A stretch of 64,000 nt of DNA from Halocaridina rubra (taxonomy: Eukaryota > Arthropoda > Malacostraca > Decapoda > Atyidae): assembly GCA_037179515.1 (NCBI GenBank), contig JAXCGZ010007579.1:107501-171500 (forward strand). Reading direction: 5' to 3'. Under the pieces are notes generated by a model. The model saw nothing but the letters and a program-made list of their open reading frames with translations, had not been told where the DNA came from and searched no databases. Below are positions 55,437-64,000 of this stretch, one piece after another; position 1 is the stretch's first letter, and every line of letters starts with the position of its first letter. The translations under genes and the position numbers were made by a program.

Positions 55437-56460
55437 AGATACCTTGTGGAATTATCTGATATGACAGGAGGTCTTCGAACCAGGAGATTGACACTGGCTG
55501 TGATTCTGTTGTTGATCCCAATTAGTACTTGACACATATAATCTCCGCCATCACTCTCTTGAATATCCTTGATCTGCAATATAAAAACAAGGGCAATATA
55601 TCTGGCTCAGTTTTGTTTGTTTCTTTTTTAATAACCCAGAAACTGTGTATTGGAGGCATTGAATTTAACTAAATTTTGAGTGCCCCACTCAGATACCCTC
55701 TGCAAATCGGAGTTGAGAGTAGAAGAAAGAGTGATACAAGACTGATTACGAGTAGCAGATGAAGGCTGTGAAGAAAAGGAATATGAGAGAAGCCATACTC
55801 AACACAGAGCATTCATACGAAGAGCTATTCAATATACTACAAAAATAAAGTAAAATAATAACTGGGTATCCACAGCGTAAAATATGTCTACGTTAATGCA
55901 TTAAATTTCTTATACCAGTCCAGTCTTATAAGTTTAGTTAATTTACATTAAATAAAGATGATTCTTCACCTATTTATCAAGGAAAAATATAAATAAGGTC
56001 AAATTCAGCTTCTGGAGCATATTGTAAATTCATTCATCTTCAAATAAAGAGCAACATAATATTTTAGGAGGGACTAGTTAAATTAATGGACATGAAACAC
56101 TCGTAACCCAATATTTGTAATCTTGTTATACTAGAAAAAAACCGCAGAATGTTCACTACAAAAGCAAACAAGAATCATGAAGAATTTACGTGGTTACCAT
56201 ATGCTTATACGTCGAAAATGTTTTATTTACCTGCAGAATATAAGTAGCAGATCCTTCATCATGTCTGAGAGCATATCTGGAATCTCTGATGATAAGAGAA
56301 GGTCCTGTCGAGATGGGTAGATCCTGAACGTGCCCAGCACCTCTTTTTACCCATAGGACGGGGTAGTCTTGAGAGTACTGTACAGAACATTCTAACTGTA
56401 CACTAGAGCCTATATCCACCACTTGTTCCTTTGTGATCCAACTTATAGATGGCGTTCGCA
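46514..56460 (-). CDS. Lac: Lachesin-like GPI-anchored Ig protein (signal-peptide exon missing)
   Basis: Cell-surface homophilic adhesion protein of insect neurons and septate junctions. Seven exons on the minus strand are 56460-56231, 55573-55443, 55171-55046, 53878-53722, 53439-53333, 53147-53008 and 46635-46514, with consistent phases and 337 residues here. Three Ig domains are each split over two exons. The cysteine pairs are in LECSVQY/YMCQVLI, LSCYAGG/YYCIAEN and LECHVEA/YTCMATN. Diagnostic lachesin strings are RRPPVISDNST, SVVASEGE, WRRENNAILPT, VKKEDRGTYYC, RRNINVEVEFAP and FATADEFTDTTLRV. The last exon has TTTPVCPPACG and a hydrophobic tail ending LLAAIFFKN, a GPI-attachment signal. 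The first listed exon starts at phase 1 with VRTPSISWITKEQ, which in the family directly follows the signal peptide, so an upstream exon lies further right or outside the window. Confidence 0.93.
47733..47872 (+). mobile_element. SINE-B copy in lachesin intron
   Basis: ggttagagcacttgacttgg (head), gtgttcgagcccactgcaag (B box), attaggaagagcatccagca, and aaaatggggattagtggtga at the tail. Confidence 0.8.
48004..48199 (+). mobile_element. SINE-A, full-length copy with target-site duplication
   Basis: Complete: gtagtcgccgtggctcagtc head, gggttcgcgccccgtcacgg B box, ccttcgcaagaagg hairpin, ggagtccgtgacgtaaaacc end. It is flanked by agagagggcttagtat (47988-48003) and agagagagcttagtat (48200-48215), a 16 bp duplication with one mismatch. 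Confidence 0.93.
48390..48570 (-). mobile_element. SINE-A copy, antisense, diverged
   Basis: ttttacgtcagggactccct, ctactaagggctaggatggt, cttcttgtgaagga, cctcagactgtggcaggctg and a decayed head ending near accagtatgccaatgtggcc. Confidence 0.8.
49254..49415 (+). mobile_element. SINE-B copy in lachesin intron
   Basis: accgtgatagtgcagtggtt (A box), agagcgtttgacttagaatt, gtttgagcccactgtgaaga (B box), aggaagagtatccaatgtta and ccgattcaaatggggattaa. Confidence 0.85.
49539..49600. repeat. 30 bp tandem duplication
   Basis: Two copies of caaaagatatagctnggaaa followed by atatgatg, adjacent to each other. Confidence 0.85.
50503..51200 (-). mobile_element. RTE/BovB-type LINE, 5' region with endonuclease domain
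   Basis: Minus-strand frame (50501-50923, open further upstream to NGIRVGHLNIRSMTGQEREL) encodes an AP-type endonuclease: VDILCVLETRWKGNKAKELG with the catalytic E, NAQGRNGVGIVLSEETKNGV, NIFSAYAPQVGCTEEEKSCF and SADFNGHVG with the catalytic D and N. Homology to the family stops abruptly after this. The 5' UTR extends to about 51200 (cccaagcccggataaatagag antisense). It lacks the whole RT half. Confidence 0.85.
51398..51533 (-). mobile_element. SINE-B copy in lachesin intron
   Basis: tgtgtcattattaaacccat, gggcagacacagagaaattg, ggatacccttcctgatgccc, then the head ending ttaactactgcgttactgtg. Confidence 0.8.
51534..53007. other. Lachesin last intron, repeat-poor part
   Basis: AT-rich intronic DNA. 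Nothing recognised. Confidence 0.5.
53879..55045. other. Lachesin intron with (CT)n array
   Basis: Contains the (CT)n array at 54158-54203 and a C9/A11 block at 54520-54540. No other repeat or exon recognised. Confidence 0.5.
54158..54203. repeat. (CT)n microsatellite
   Basis: 46 bp of uninterrupted CT. Confidence 0.95.
55396..55439. repeat. (GA)n microsatellite abutting a lachesin splice donor
   Basis: On the lachesin sense strand this reads (CT)n and begins within 2-3 nt of the donor of exon 55573-55443 (caag/gtatctctctct). Confidence 0.95.
55574..56230. other. Lachesin first listed intron
   Basis: AT-rich. A decayed SINE-like piece is not demonstrable. Nothing else recognised. Confidence 0.45.
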
Positions 56461-56848
56461 CTGCCAAACCTGTTGGAGAAAGATGATACATTTAACACGT
56501 GTACATTTACAATAACACTTGAAACAATATATATAAATATTTTATATTTACCCGAAACTTCAATAAAAATGGAATGTGAACATTATTTTTTCCAAAAGAT
56601 AATGAGATATAAAAATAATCATTTTAAATAGTTGAAGAGAGAATCAAAGCAGCACATGGTGAAAAAAAATAAAATAAAAAACAAACACACTACTCATCAA
56701 CCACGTAATCAATACATAAAGAATATACAAAATTATCTAGAAAGTAGAAACCATGATTTTAGCCTTAGGATAAACATATGAAATTACTCATTTAACCATG
56801 ACAAAATACAAGCATATAAACTAAATGTTCGAAATGTACTGTGTGTGA

Positions 56849-58722
56849 TTACCTAATTGTGTTTACGGGAAAGAGCCCAAAGCTCGTATCTTCCCGTCTC
56901 CTCATCGGTTCCATTTTATACTTAGTCATACTTATCATACCTGTCCTTAAAACTATGGATTGAGATAGCATTAACTACCTCCTCGCTTAGCCAATTCCAA
57001 TTATCAACTACTCTTACACTGAAAAAGTATTTCCTTACATCCTGCAAAGAAGTTTTCTTACCAAGCTTCAAACTATGACCTCTAGTTCTAGAGCCAGCCA
57101 TATCAAAATATCGATCCCTATCCACTCTATCATAACCATGAAGGAATTTAAAGACTGTCACCATATCCCCCCTCACTCTTCTAGCTTCAAGTGATGGTAA
57201 GTCTAATTCCCTCAGCCTCTCATCATAACTGAGATTGCGTATTTCTGGCACCAGTTTCGTGGCATGTCTTTGAACTTTTTCAAGCTTAGCTATGTGCTTT
57301 TTCAAGTGCAGATTCCAAAAGGGGGCTGCATATTCGAGTTTTGGCCTCACATACGTTACATAAATATTTCTGAACATTTCCTTGTCCATGTGCCTGAAGG
57401 CTACCCTTACATTTGATAAGAATGCATATGCTGCCCTTACTATGCCATTTATATGTATTTCTGGAGACAAATCTGCCAGTATGTTTACTCCTAGATCTCT
57501 CTCATTTTCTGTCTCTTGAAGTTGTACTCCAGCCACCGAGTAGTCAAGCTTGGGCCTTCTTGCACTTGTACCCATTCTCATTACCTTACATTTTGAAGTA
57601 TTGAATTTCATTAGCCACTTTTCTGACCACTCATGCAGATTATTTAGATCCTCCTGAAGTTCTCTACCATTGTTCTCGTGTTTTACTTTCTTCACAATCT
57701 TTGCATCATCTGCAAACATATTCAAGAATGAATTTACAGACTCTGGTAGGTCATTTACATATACAAGGAACAAAAGTGGCCCTAAAACTGAACCCTGTGG
57801 AACTCCACTACTAACTCTTCTCCATTCAGACACTGGGTGTCTTACTCTAACCCTCTGTTCCCTTCCTTCTAAGTAAGTTTTTATCCATTCCAAAACATTT
57901 CCACCTATTCTAGCCATTGACTGCAGCTTCCTAATAAGTCTCCCATGTGGAACAGTGTCAAATGCTTTCTGGAAGTCTAGGAATATGCAATCTGCCCAGC
58001 CCTCTCTTTCCTGTAAGATTTGGCTTACCTCATCATAAAATTCTAATAAGTTTGTTACTGTTGATCTACCTTCTCTGAAGCCATGTTGCCTCACTGACAA
58101 AAAGTTGAAGGATTCCAAGTGAAGAGAGATATGTTTCCTTAGTAGTTTCTCCATAACTTTGCAAACTATGCTGGTCAAGGAAACTGGTCTATAGTTCAGA
58201 GCCGTATCCCTCCTTCCCTTTTTGAAGATAGGTATCACATTTGCTTGTTTCCAGCAACTTGGAATCTCCCCCGACTCCAGTGACTCCTTAAATATGATAC
58301 TTAGTGCCACTGATATTGTGTTTGCGCATTTTTTAAGCACATGAGGGGATATGTCATCAGGACCTGTAGCTTTATGAACATCTAAATCCATCAGCGCTTT
58401 GCATACCTCTGTGGCTGTAAGGTTGATGTTCTCTAATACCGGCCCTTGGGCTTCTATCACTGCAATCTGAGGGGGTGGGGTATTTTCTACTGTAAATACT
58501 GACTGAAACTCCTTGTTCAATTCTTTGCAGATCTCTTCATCTGTCTCAGTGATGCTTCCATCCGCTCTCTTTAGCCTTAAAACCTGTTCTTTTACCTTCA
58601 GTATTCCTCTGATAAAGCTGTGGAAAAGCTTGGGATTTTCTTTAGCCTTCCTGGTGATGTCCCTCTCATAGTCTCTCTCTGCCTCTCTCCTTTTACTTAG
58701 GTAGTCATTTCTTGCTCTTTTG
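56849..58722 (-). mobile_element. CR1-type LINE, long 5'-truncated copy
   Basis: Antisense, with the 3' UTR at 56849 (gattacctaattgtg) and sequence collinear with all the shorter CR1 fragments in the window. The frame is open from the stop at 56922 to the truncation point near 58722, where a (GT)n begins. It lacks the endonuclease and gag-like parts. It lies upstream of the lachesin exon at 56460, probably inside the intron that separates it from the signal-peptide exon. Confidence 0.92.
56922..58520 (-). CDS. Reverse transcriptase ORF of the CR1-type LINE
   Basis: 532 residues from the first ATG, with the frame open for about 65 further codons upstream (REAERDYERDITRKAKENPK and KLFHSFIRGILKVKEQVL). 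RT motifs in order are HKATGPDDISPHVLKKC, WKQANVIPIFKKGRRDTALN, NYRPVSLTSIVCKVMEKLLR, QHGFREGRSTVTNLLEF, WADCIFLDFQKAFDTVPHGR, SSGVPQGSVLGPLLFLVYVN and the catalytic FADDAKIVKKV. The thumb and C-terminus include YVRPKLEYAAPFW, ATKLVPEIRNLSYDERLREL and NWNWLSEEVVNAISIHSFKD, ending DRYDKYD. The clade assignment rests on this C-terminal block, typical of CR1. No stop or frameshift is present, so this copy looks young. It is a transposon gene, not a host gene. Confidence 0.9.
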   Translation of the reverse strand: MNKEFQSVFTVENTPPPQIAVIEAQGPVLENINLTATEVCKALMDLDVHKATGPDDISPHVLKKCANTISVALSIIFKESLESGEIPSCWKQANVIPIFKKGRRDTALNYRPVSLTSIVCKVMEKLLRKHISLHLESFNFLSVRQHGFREGRSTVTNLLEFYDEVSQILQEREGWADCIFLDFQKAFDTVPHGRLIRKLQSMARIGGNVLEWIKTYLEGREQRVRVRHPVSEWRRVSSGVPQGSVLGPLLFLVYVNDLPESVNSFLNMFADDAKIVKKVKHENNGRELQEDLNNLHEWSEKWLMKFNTSKCKVMRMGTSARRPKLDYSVAGVQLQETENERDLGVNILADLSPEIHINGIVRAAYAFLSNVRVAFRHMDKEMFRNIYVTYVRPKLEYAAPFWNLHLKKHIAKLEKVQRHATKLVPEIRNLSYDERLRELDLPSLEARRVRGDMVTVFKFLHGYDRVDRDRYFDMAGSRTRGHSLKLGKKTSLQDVRKYFFSVRVVDNWNWLSEEVVNAISIHSFKDRYDKYD

Positions 58723-58782
58723 TGTGTGTGTGCGTGTGTGTGTGTATCATCCTCCGTGGTATGGCATTTCTCAAACCCTTTT

Positions 58783-58841
<59 letters not shown>
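58722..58841. repeat. (GT)n and (GA)n microsatellites
   Basis: (GT)n at about 58722-58746 sits exactly at the CR1 truncation point. (GA)n is at 58787-58841. Confidence 0.93.
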
Positions 58842-58843
<2 letters not shown>

Positions 58844-59077
58844 CTAAAAACTGACAGCGGCAATGTAGAGCATGTAAAAACAACACTTTATGAGACAGTT
58901 GATTAATCTGTGAGAGGGGAGGAAAGTGAATTACGCGACGTACCAACGCCTTACAAATTTCTCTCGTCGTAATTTCAGGTTCTGCAATTAATTTTCTCTG
59001 GAGATATTCATCTCGTCCGCAGTTGAGGAATTTGTCGGATACGGCAAGTACATTACTTCAATTAATTCTTCTTCTTT

Positions 59078-59240
59078 ACCGTTATATGTCACAATTAGCC
59101 CCCATGCTAACGTGGGTCAAAAACATGTTGGAGTTGGGGGATTAAAGATGATGTTCTTCCTAACGCCCCACGGCCGGATCGAACCCGCACAGGTCAGGCT
59201 CATCACTTCGCTACTCACGCGCTGTCCCACTGACCTACCT
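59078..59240 (-). mobile_element. SINE-B copy
   Basis: tatatgtcacaattagcccc, acatgttggagttgggggat, tcctaacgccccacggccgg, tcgaacccgcac (B box), then the head ending ctgtcccactgacctacctc. A sense tail fragment of the same family follows at 59352-59392 (ccatatcggggattaatagc). Confidence 0.82.
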
Positions 59241-59663
59241 CATAAGTATCACTATTCCGTCATTTTGTTAGTCATAAAATATTCCTGAGATCAAGTTTAC
59301 CAGACCGGTAGCAAATATTTTTAAAATCTGATAAAAATTAAAAAGACTGTGTCCACACCCATATCGGGGATTAATAGCGACACATATCAATGGGGATTGA
59401 TTAATTACAATACAATTGTGAACACTGGACATCTTTTAATAGTATTTACACGAATTTAATTCTACCGGCAAGCAACATAACAGTGCTTGATGTATAGTGC
59501 AACTGTACATCAACGATCAAATACTGAAAAAGAAAAAAAAATTGATTTAGGGACCGGCGTACTTGTTACACGATTCCCATGGAAAACTATGAGCATACTG
59601 GATAAAAAAAAAAAAAAGTAAAAAATGAAAGGGCCTAAAACAGGTTCCTCTATGCATAGATTC
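59241..59663. other. Gene-free stretch
   Basis: Apart from the SINE-B tail fragment, nothing recognised. Confidence 0.5.
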
Positions 59664-59852
59664 GGTTTTTACGTCACAAACTCCCTTTTCTACTAAGGGC
59701 TAGGACGGTTGCCTTCTTGCGAAGGACTTATTTTGGCAGATGTAATCGTTACCCTGAGCGTATGCCCTTAGTAACCTCAGTCCGCGACAGGGCGCGAACC
59801 CTCGAGCTGCCGACTCAGAGTCGCGGACGCTACCATTTTGCCACGGAGACTA
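59664..59852 (-). mobile_element. SINE-A copy, antisense
   Basis: ttttacgtcacaaactccct, ctactaagggctaggacggt, ccttcttgcgaagg hairpin, gacagggcgcgaaccctcga (B box) and gctaccattttgccacggag (A box). Nearly complete. No convincing target-site duplication seen. Confidence 0.93.
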
Positions 59853-60333
59853 GAGGACTTCAAATCAAGAACCGACTGTGTGGCAATACGTAGTAATGTA
59901 AAATTAATATATAAGAATAAAATAAATAAGTGGACAACATCCTGTATAACAGAGGAAATGTCTCATGCTAAACAGGGCGTCGCTGTTTTTGAAATATGTC
60001 ATCGACATTCGTCATCATGAAACTCATCACCAGGATTAACTCTCGTCTGTGTCATTTTATGGGTCACTTTAACATGTCCATTACAGACATGAAAGGCTAT
60101 ACATAAATCATTAGATTGAGGCAGCAAAAAGATGAAATATCAATGTAAGTGTAATTCAATTACATGGCAAACTCGGGCAATGTTATCTCGTTGAGCTCCA
60201 TTTCTGCACAGAGTAAAATCATTCATGTCTGCAATTTGCATCTGCATTTTGCAACTCACTAGAGCAGGCACTCGAATATTTAAAATTTGAAGGAAAGGCC
60301 CTTTTTTAATCTTCATTATGAATAAAGATACAG

Positions 60334-60527
60334 GTGTTTGTTTCGGTTTTACGTCACGAACTCCCTTTTCTACTAAGGGCTAGGACGGTTGCCTTCTTGC
60401 GAAGGACTTGTTTTGGCAGATGTAATCGCTACCCTGAGCCCTTATTAACCTCAGTACGTGACGGGGCGCGCACCCTCGACCTGCCGCCTCAGAGTCGCGG
60501 ACGCTACCATTTTGCCACGGAGACTAC
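60334..60527 (-). mobile_element. SINE-A copy with perfect 17 bp target-site duplication
   Basis: Antisense complete copy flanked by tatgaataaagatacag at 60317-60333 and 60528-60544, exact over 17 bp. It carries a short deletion (ccctgagcccttattaac) relative to the copy at 59664. A- and B-box regions are present (ccattttgccacggagacta; gggcgcgcaccctcgacctg). Confidence 0.95.
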
Positions 60528-60544
60528 TATGAATAAAGATACAG

Positions 60545-60991
60545 ATAAGAAGCTAGAAAAAAGCAAGGCGTCCATAATAGACTGTAGTCACTGGTGTTAC
60601 TGTGAACTACACTGAATAAATCCTTAATACTGCAAAAGAACTTAAACAAAGCGAAGGCTAACCAATTGTGAACATAATATCTAATGGTGGGAGGCTATTT
60701 TTTGATCCACGGATATTCGAGAGATAGTCATATGCCATCAAATAAGAGCTCAGTATTAAATGTTCGGATATACAAAGAAATAATAAACAAAAATAATAAA
60801 TAAAAAAAAACAAAGAAAATACTCCTGTACGGTATAATTTAATTATAGGATGATAGTAACGCGAAACTGAAGCAATTCACAATGGAATAAACAATGCCAA
60901 AATAATAAAAACACCAACTGTTCATTTTTGCTACGAGGCTGTTTTGATTTTATAAAGCAATAATGACGTTTTTGTACTACTGAGTTCCATC

Positions 60992-60993
<2 letters not shown>
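60545..60993. other. Gene-free stretch
   Basis: AT-rich. Nothing recognised. The same holds for 59853-60316. Confidence 0.5.

Positions 60994-61081
<88 letters not shown>
60994..61081. repeat. (GA)n microsatellite
   Basis: About 88 bp of GA with one slip (gagg) near 61053. Confidence 0.97.
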
Positions 61082-61084
<3 letters not shown>

Positions 61085-61347
61085 AAACGGTGGTGGCAAA
61101 GAAAAATGTCGTTTTGTCCCTGGCTGTTTGTTGGTTCCCTCTTTGACTACCATCAGTGGCCTTTCATCTCTCTAAAGGCTGCGATATTTACTGGAAATAA
61201 ATGTCCGTCGCTCAAAGGCTTCTTCTCAAATAAAAAGGGAAACTTTATGTTGATATTATTTTATTCATGCGACATGCAAATACGCATTCCACGGATATCA
61301 CTCTCCCTTTTCGCCTTTACATCCACACACACACACATATAACTGGA

Positions 61348-61348
<1 letters not shown>

Positions 61349-61436
<88 letters not shown>
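61349..61436. repeat. (AT)n microsatellite
   Basis: About 88 bp of TA/AT, preceded by a short (AC)n at 61324-61337. Confidence 0.97.
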
Positions 61437-61439
<3 letters not shown>

Positions 61440-62076
61440 GCAGAGTATACAAGGTTTACCATAAAGGGAACACACTTTTCAAACCCATACGGGCCTGGCG
61501 AAGTTATGACAAACGAACTATCTTGTTGAACTAAATCACGAGTGACCTATACAACCATAATTTGTTAGTTAATATAGCATCTGTTAGTGTGGAAAAAAGA
61601 TCTAATGTTTCTCTTATTTACAAGAAAGTTTTAAATAGAGAAATATCACCCTCCTTGAATCTCGCCCTAGTGAACATACGCATCATTTGGTGTCCTCAGT
61701 GGGCCTGCTGAGTTGACAGAAGGCTACTCAACCGAGTAACGCCATTAGTTAGCCCCTCTTAGCCTCATGTAATTCTGGAGAAGAGAAGGGGTATGATTCA
61801 CTTTGGGGAAGTCGAACTCGGAACCTCCCATGGGGAAGCCAGGCACTAGATCTATTAAGTTACTAAATGGTTACTACTGAATGCCGTTGATTTACGGCTT
61901 TATTCAGCGAATGAGATTAGCTGAAAAATGCAGCGATAGCGAATGAGATTAGCTGAAAAATGCAGCAATAAAGAGTCCTGGTTCTTGGTTCAACCGAGCA
62001 AGTGCTCTTACGTAGATTTTATCGATAAACTATGCAACATCTTCTCTCTTTGGAAAGCTTTTTCACGTTTAGGTAC

Positions 62077-62080
<4 letters not shown>
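61437..62080. other. Gene-free stretch with a 32 bp tandem duplication
   Basis: agcgaatgagattagctgaa starts at 61906 and 61938, two adjacent 32 bp units. Nothing else recognised. Confidence 0.6.

Positions 62081-62160
<80 letters not shown>
62081..62160. repeat. (CT)n microsatellite
   Basis: About 80 bp of CT with one CC slip near 62112. Confidence 0.97.
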
Positions 62161-62477
62161 CCCCAATTACTCGAACCACCTTTCAATGTGTCATTTTTAT
62201 AAATTGCTCTGCCATTGTCCATTTCTGCCCTTCGTGTGTGCCCCTCACACAATGCATGTGTGAGTTCATGCTGTGAACACCCGTAGGAACCAAACTTTTA
62301 TTTGCGCAACGGCATCGTATATGTGCATTTTCCCAGTATGTATGTATATATGTATGTATGTATATTCATCAATTACATTTTACAGTCATTATGAAGTCCG
62401 AGTTAACAAGTTCAGTGGCAAATTCATTATGCCCCTACTAGCCTTGGAAAAGAGAGCTACAGTAGTAGCCTTAAGCG

Positions 62478-62625
62478 CATTGATAGAGCACGCTAGTCGA
62501 AAAGTAATAAGCATGACTACCTCGGGCTCGATCCCGCCACGGGGAGTTAGGAAAGACATCCAGCATTAATCCCCCTGCATCAACATGTCTGTGTCCAACC
62601 CAATTCGAATGGGAACTATCTGTGA
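62478..62625 (+). mobile_element. SINE-B copy
   Basis: gcattgatagagcacgctag (A box), ctcgggctcgatcccgccac (B box), gttaggaaagacatccagca, catgtctgtgtccaacccaa, ttcgaatgggaactatctgt. One of the better-preserved copies. Confidence 0.87.
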
Positions 62626-62730
62626 CATAAAATGGTAAAGAAAAAGTAGCCCAAAGATTTCTGGAGACCTAAAAAAAATGAGAATGAAAGAATTTCTGCC
62701 CAATATAAGGCTTAAGCGGGGGGGGGGGGT

Positions 62731-62859
62731 TAGCTCAGTGGTAGATCTGATAAGTCGGGAAGTGATAAACCTGACTCACGAGGGTTTGATCCCGCAGCAG
62801 AGGGTTAGGAAGGGCATCCAACTTTAATCCCTCCTTATAGCTCAAACATGACTGTGTCA
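62731..62859 (+). mobile_element. SINE-B copy, tail replaced
   Basis: ggttagctcagtggtagatc (A box), gagggtttgatcccgcagca (B box), gttaggaagggcatccaact and catgactgtgtcaac. It then runs directly into LINE family 2 sequence at 62860. Confidence 0.85.
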
Positions 62860-63285
62860 ACAAACACAGAAGCAGGTTCAAAGATGATCACTATCAAAGG
62901 GCCAACACTCTGGAATAATATTCCAGAGCATCTTAAAAATGCATCCTCCTTCACAGCTTTCAAAGGCAAACTATATAGTTTTCTTTTGGACAAATAGTTG
63001 CTGCTCATTAAGAACTAATTATTCTCATTGTAAGGAAACAAATATGGAAATGATGCCGATAATAACGATCCTGTATCTAGTGGCATACTTACTACTTTAT
63101 TATTAACATTATTGTTAACATTTTTATTACAGCATTATTATTTTCTATGAAAGCTACATTTAACTATATGTCTAACCCTCTTATTTATTAGTTTAATTAC
63201 ATGTCTACTTATAAATTACTATTAATGTTGAATAACCATTGTACAAAATGGAAATAAATGTTTTGATTTGATTTGATTTGATTTG
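62860..63285 (+). mobile_element. LINE family 2, 3' end
   Basis: Encodes the last 40 or so residues (PTLWNNIPEHLKNASSFTAF) and the 3' UTR, nearly identical to the 5099-7230 copy. It ends in (TTTGA)n at about 63262-63283. Confidence 0.92.
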
Positions 63286-64000
63286 CTCTAGTTCAACCTG
63301 TTCCTAAGAAGGGAGACCGCTCTATTCCTTATAACTACCGACCTATTGCCCTAACCTCCTCTATTGCTAAAGTTTTCGAAACTTTGCTCAATGCTCACTT
63401 CTTGAAACGCCTTGAATCTAACTCACTTATCTCCGATCACCAGTACGGCTTCCGCAAGGCAAGATCCACTGGTGATCTCCTGTCCTATCTTACTCATGTA
63501 TGGTCATCTTCTCTGAGGAAATATGGGGAATCCTTTGTCGTCGTCCTTGATATCTCTAAGACTTTTGACAGAGTCTGGCACAAGGCTCTGTTGGCCAAAC
63601 TCCCTGCCTATGGCTTTAACCCTTTCTGTTCTCTGATTTCCAGTTTTCTTACTGACCGTTATATATCTGTAGTTGTTGATGGCGCGACATCTAGCCCTTT
63701 CTCTGTTACCAGTGGTGTTCCACAGGGCTCTGTTCTTTCACCTACTCTCTTCCTTCTCTTCATCAATGATATTCTACAATCCCCATCTTCCTCTCTTCTT
63801 CATGCCTTTGCCGATGATTCTACCCTTCACCTTTCCTCTGCCTTTTCTTCACAACCTTCATATGTTACTCGCATTCAGTCTCGTATCACTCTTTCTTCTA
63901 CTCTTAACTCCGATTTGCAGAGAGTATCTGAATGGGGCACTCAAAATTTAGTTAAATTCAATGCCTCCAAGACACACTTTCTGGTTATCTCTTTATCTTC
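63286..64000 (+). CDS. LINE family 3 reverse transcriptase, partial, runs off the window
   Basis: Open frame from about 63286 (VQPVPKKGDRSIPYNYRPIA) to the window end without a stop. RT motifs are KVFETLLNAHFLKRLESNSL, DHQYGFRKARSTGDLLSYLT, SFVVVLDISKTFDRVWHKAL, FSVTSGVPQGSVLSPTLFLL, catalytic FADDSTLHL and EWGTQNLVKFNASKTHFLVI. The FADD aspartates are intact. The D-I-S-K-T-F block has K-T where K-A is usual. The 5' end is truncated exactly where the (TTTGA)n tail of the preceding element stops. The clade is not assigned (Jockey/I-like is possible). It is the best copy of the family decayed at 39000-40960. Confidence 0.88.

Overview
The window is animal nuclear DNA, most likely from an arthropod and plausibly a decapod crustacean. 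The protein-coding genes have GT-AG introns and conserved metazoan products. One of them (lachesin) is an arthropod-type neural and junctional adhesion protein. The intergenic and intronic DNA is AT-rich and crowded with long (AT)n and (CT)n microsatellites, tRNA-derived SINEs and several LINE families. The decapod assignment is an inference from this repeat style, not a proof.

Five host genes could be assembled exon by exon. On the minus strand, ABITRAM (8851-10082, 3 exons) lies 149 bp downstream of CMC2 (10232-13808, 3 coding exons plus a probable 5' UTR exon near 16363). NAA20, the NatB catalytic subunit, is on the plus strand (16936-20363, 4 exons), head-to-head with CMC2 across a region of about 0.5 kb that is probably a divergent promoter. 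A USF-type bHLH-leucine-zipper transcription factor follows on the plus strand (25651-41688, 5 exons). Its first coding exon has only 32 nt of CDS and is followed by a 10.6 kb intron. A lachesin-like GPI-anchored three-Ig protein is on the minus strand (46514-56460, 7 exons), and its signal-peptide exon was not found. All exon phases agree and every junction was read by eye.

The rest is mobile or repeated DNA. There are CR1-type LINEs (0-4 kb, 23-24 kb, 56.8-58.7 kb, the last with a long open RT frame). There is a second LINE family with TTTG or TTTGA tails (5.1-7.2, 29.9-30.3, 62.9-63.3 kb). A third LINE family of unassigned clade occurs at 11.6-12.0, 39-41 and 63.3-64 kb. RTE/BovB-type remnants lie at 42.8-44.1 and 50.5-51.2 kb. 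Two tRNA-related SINE families are present: SINE-A with 7 copies, three of them with visible target-site duplications, and SINE-B with about a dozen. A Tigger-like DNA transposon complex occupies 29.6-34.9 kb. A repeat of about 0.2 kb that I do not recognise occurs three times (8.2, 19.1, 22.3 kb).

The most unusual structure is inside USF intron 1. Four pairs of inverted homologous segments nest symmetrically around about 32.1 kb, forming an imperfect 7.5 kb palindrome (28232-35696) with Tigger transposase remnants in its loop. It ends right beside a 442 bp pure-pyrimidine (CT)n tract that runs up to USF exon 2. No bacterial features, CRISPR arrays, rRNA or intact tRNA genes were seen.
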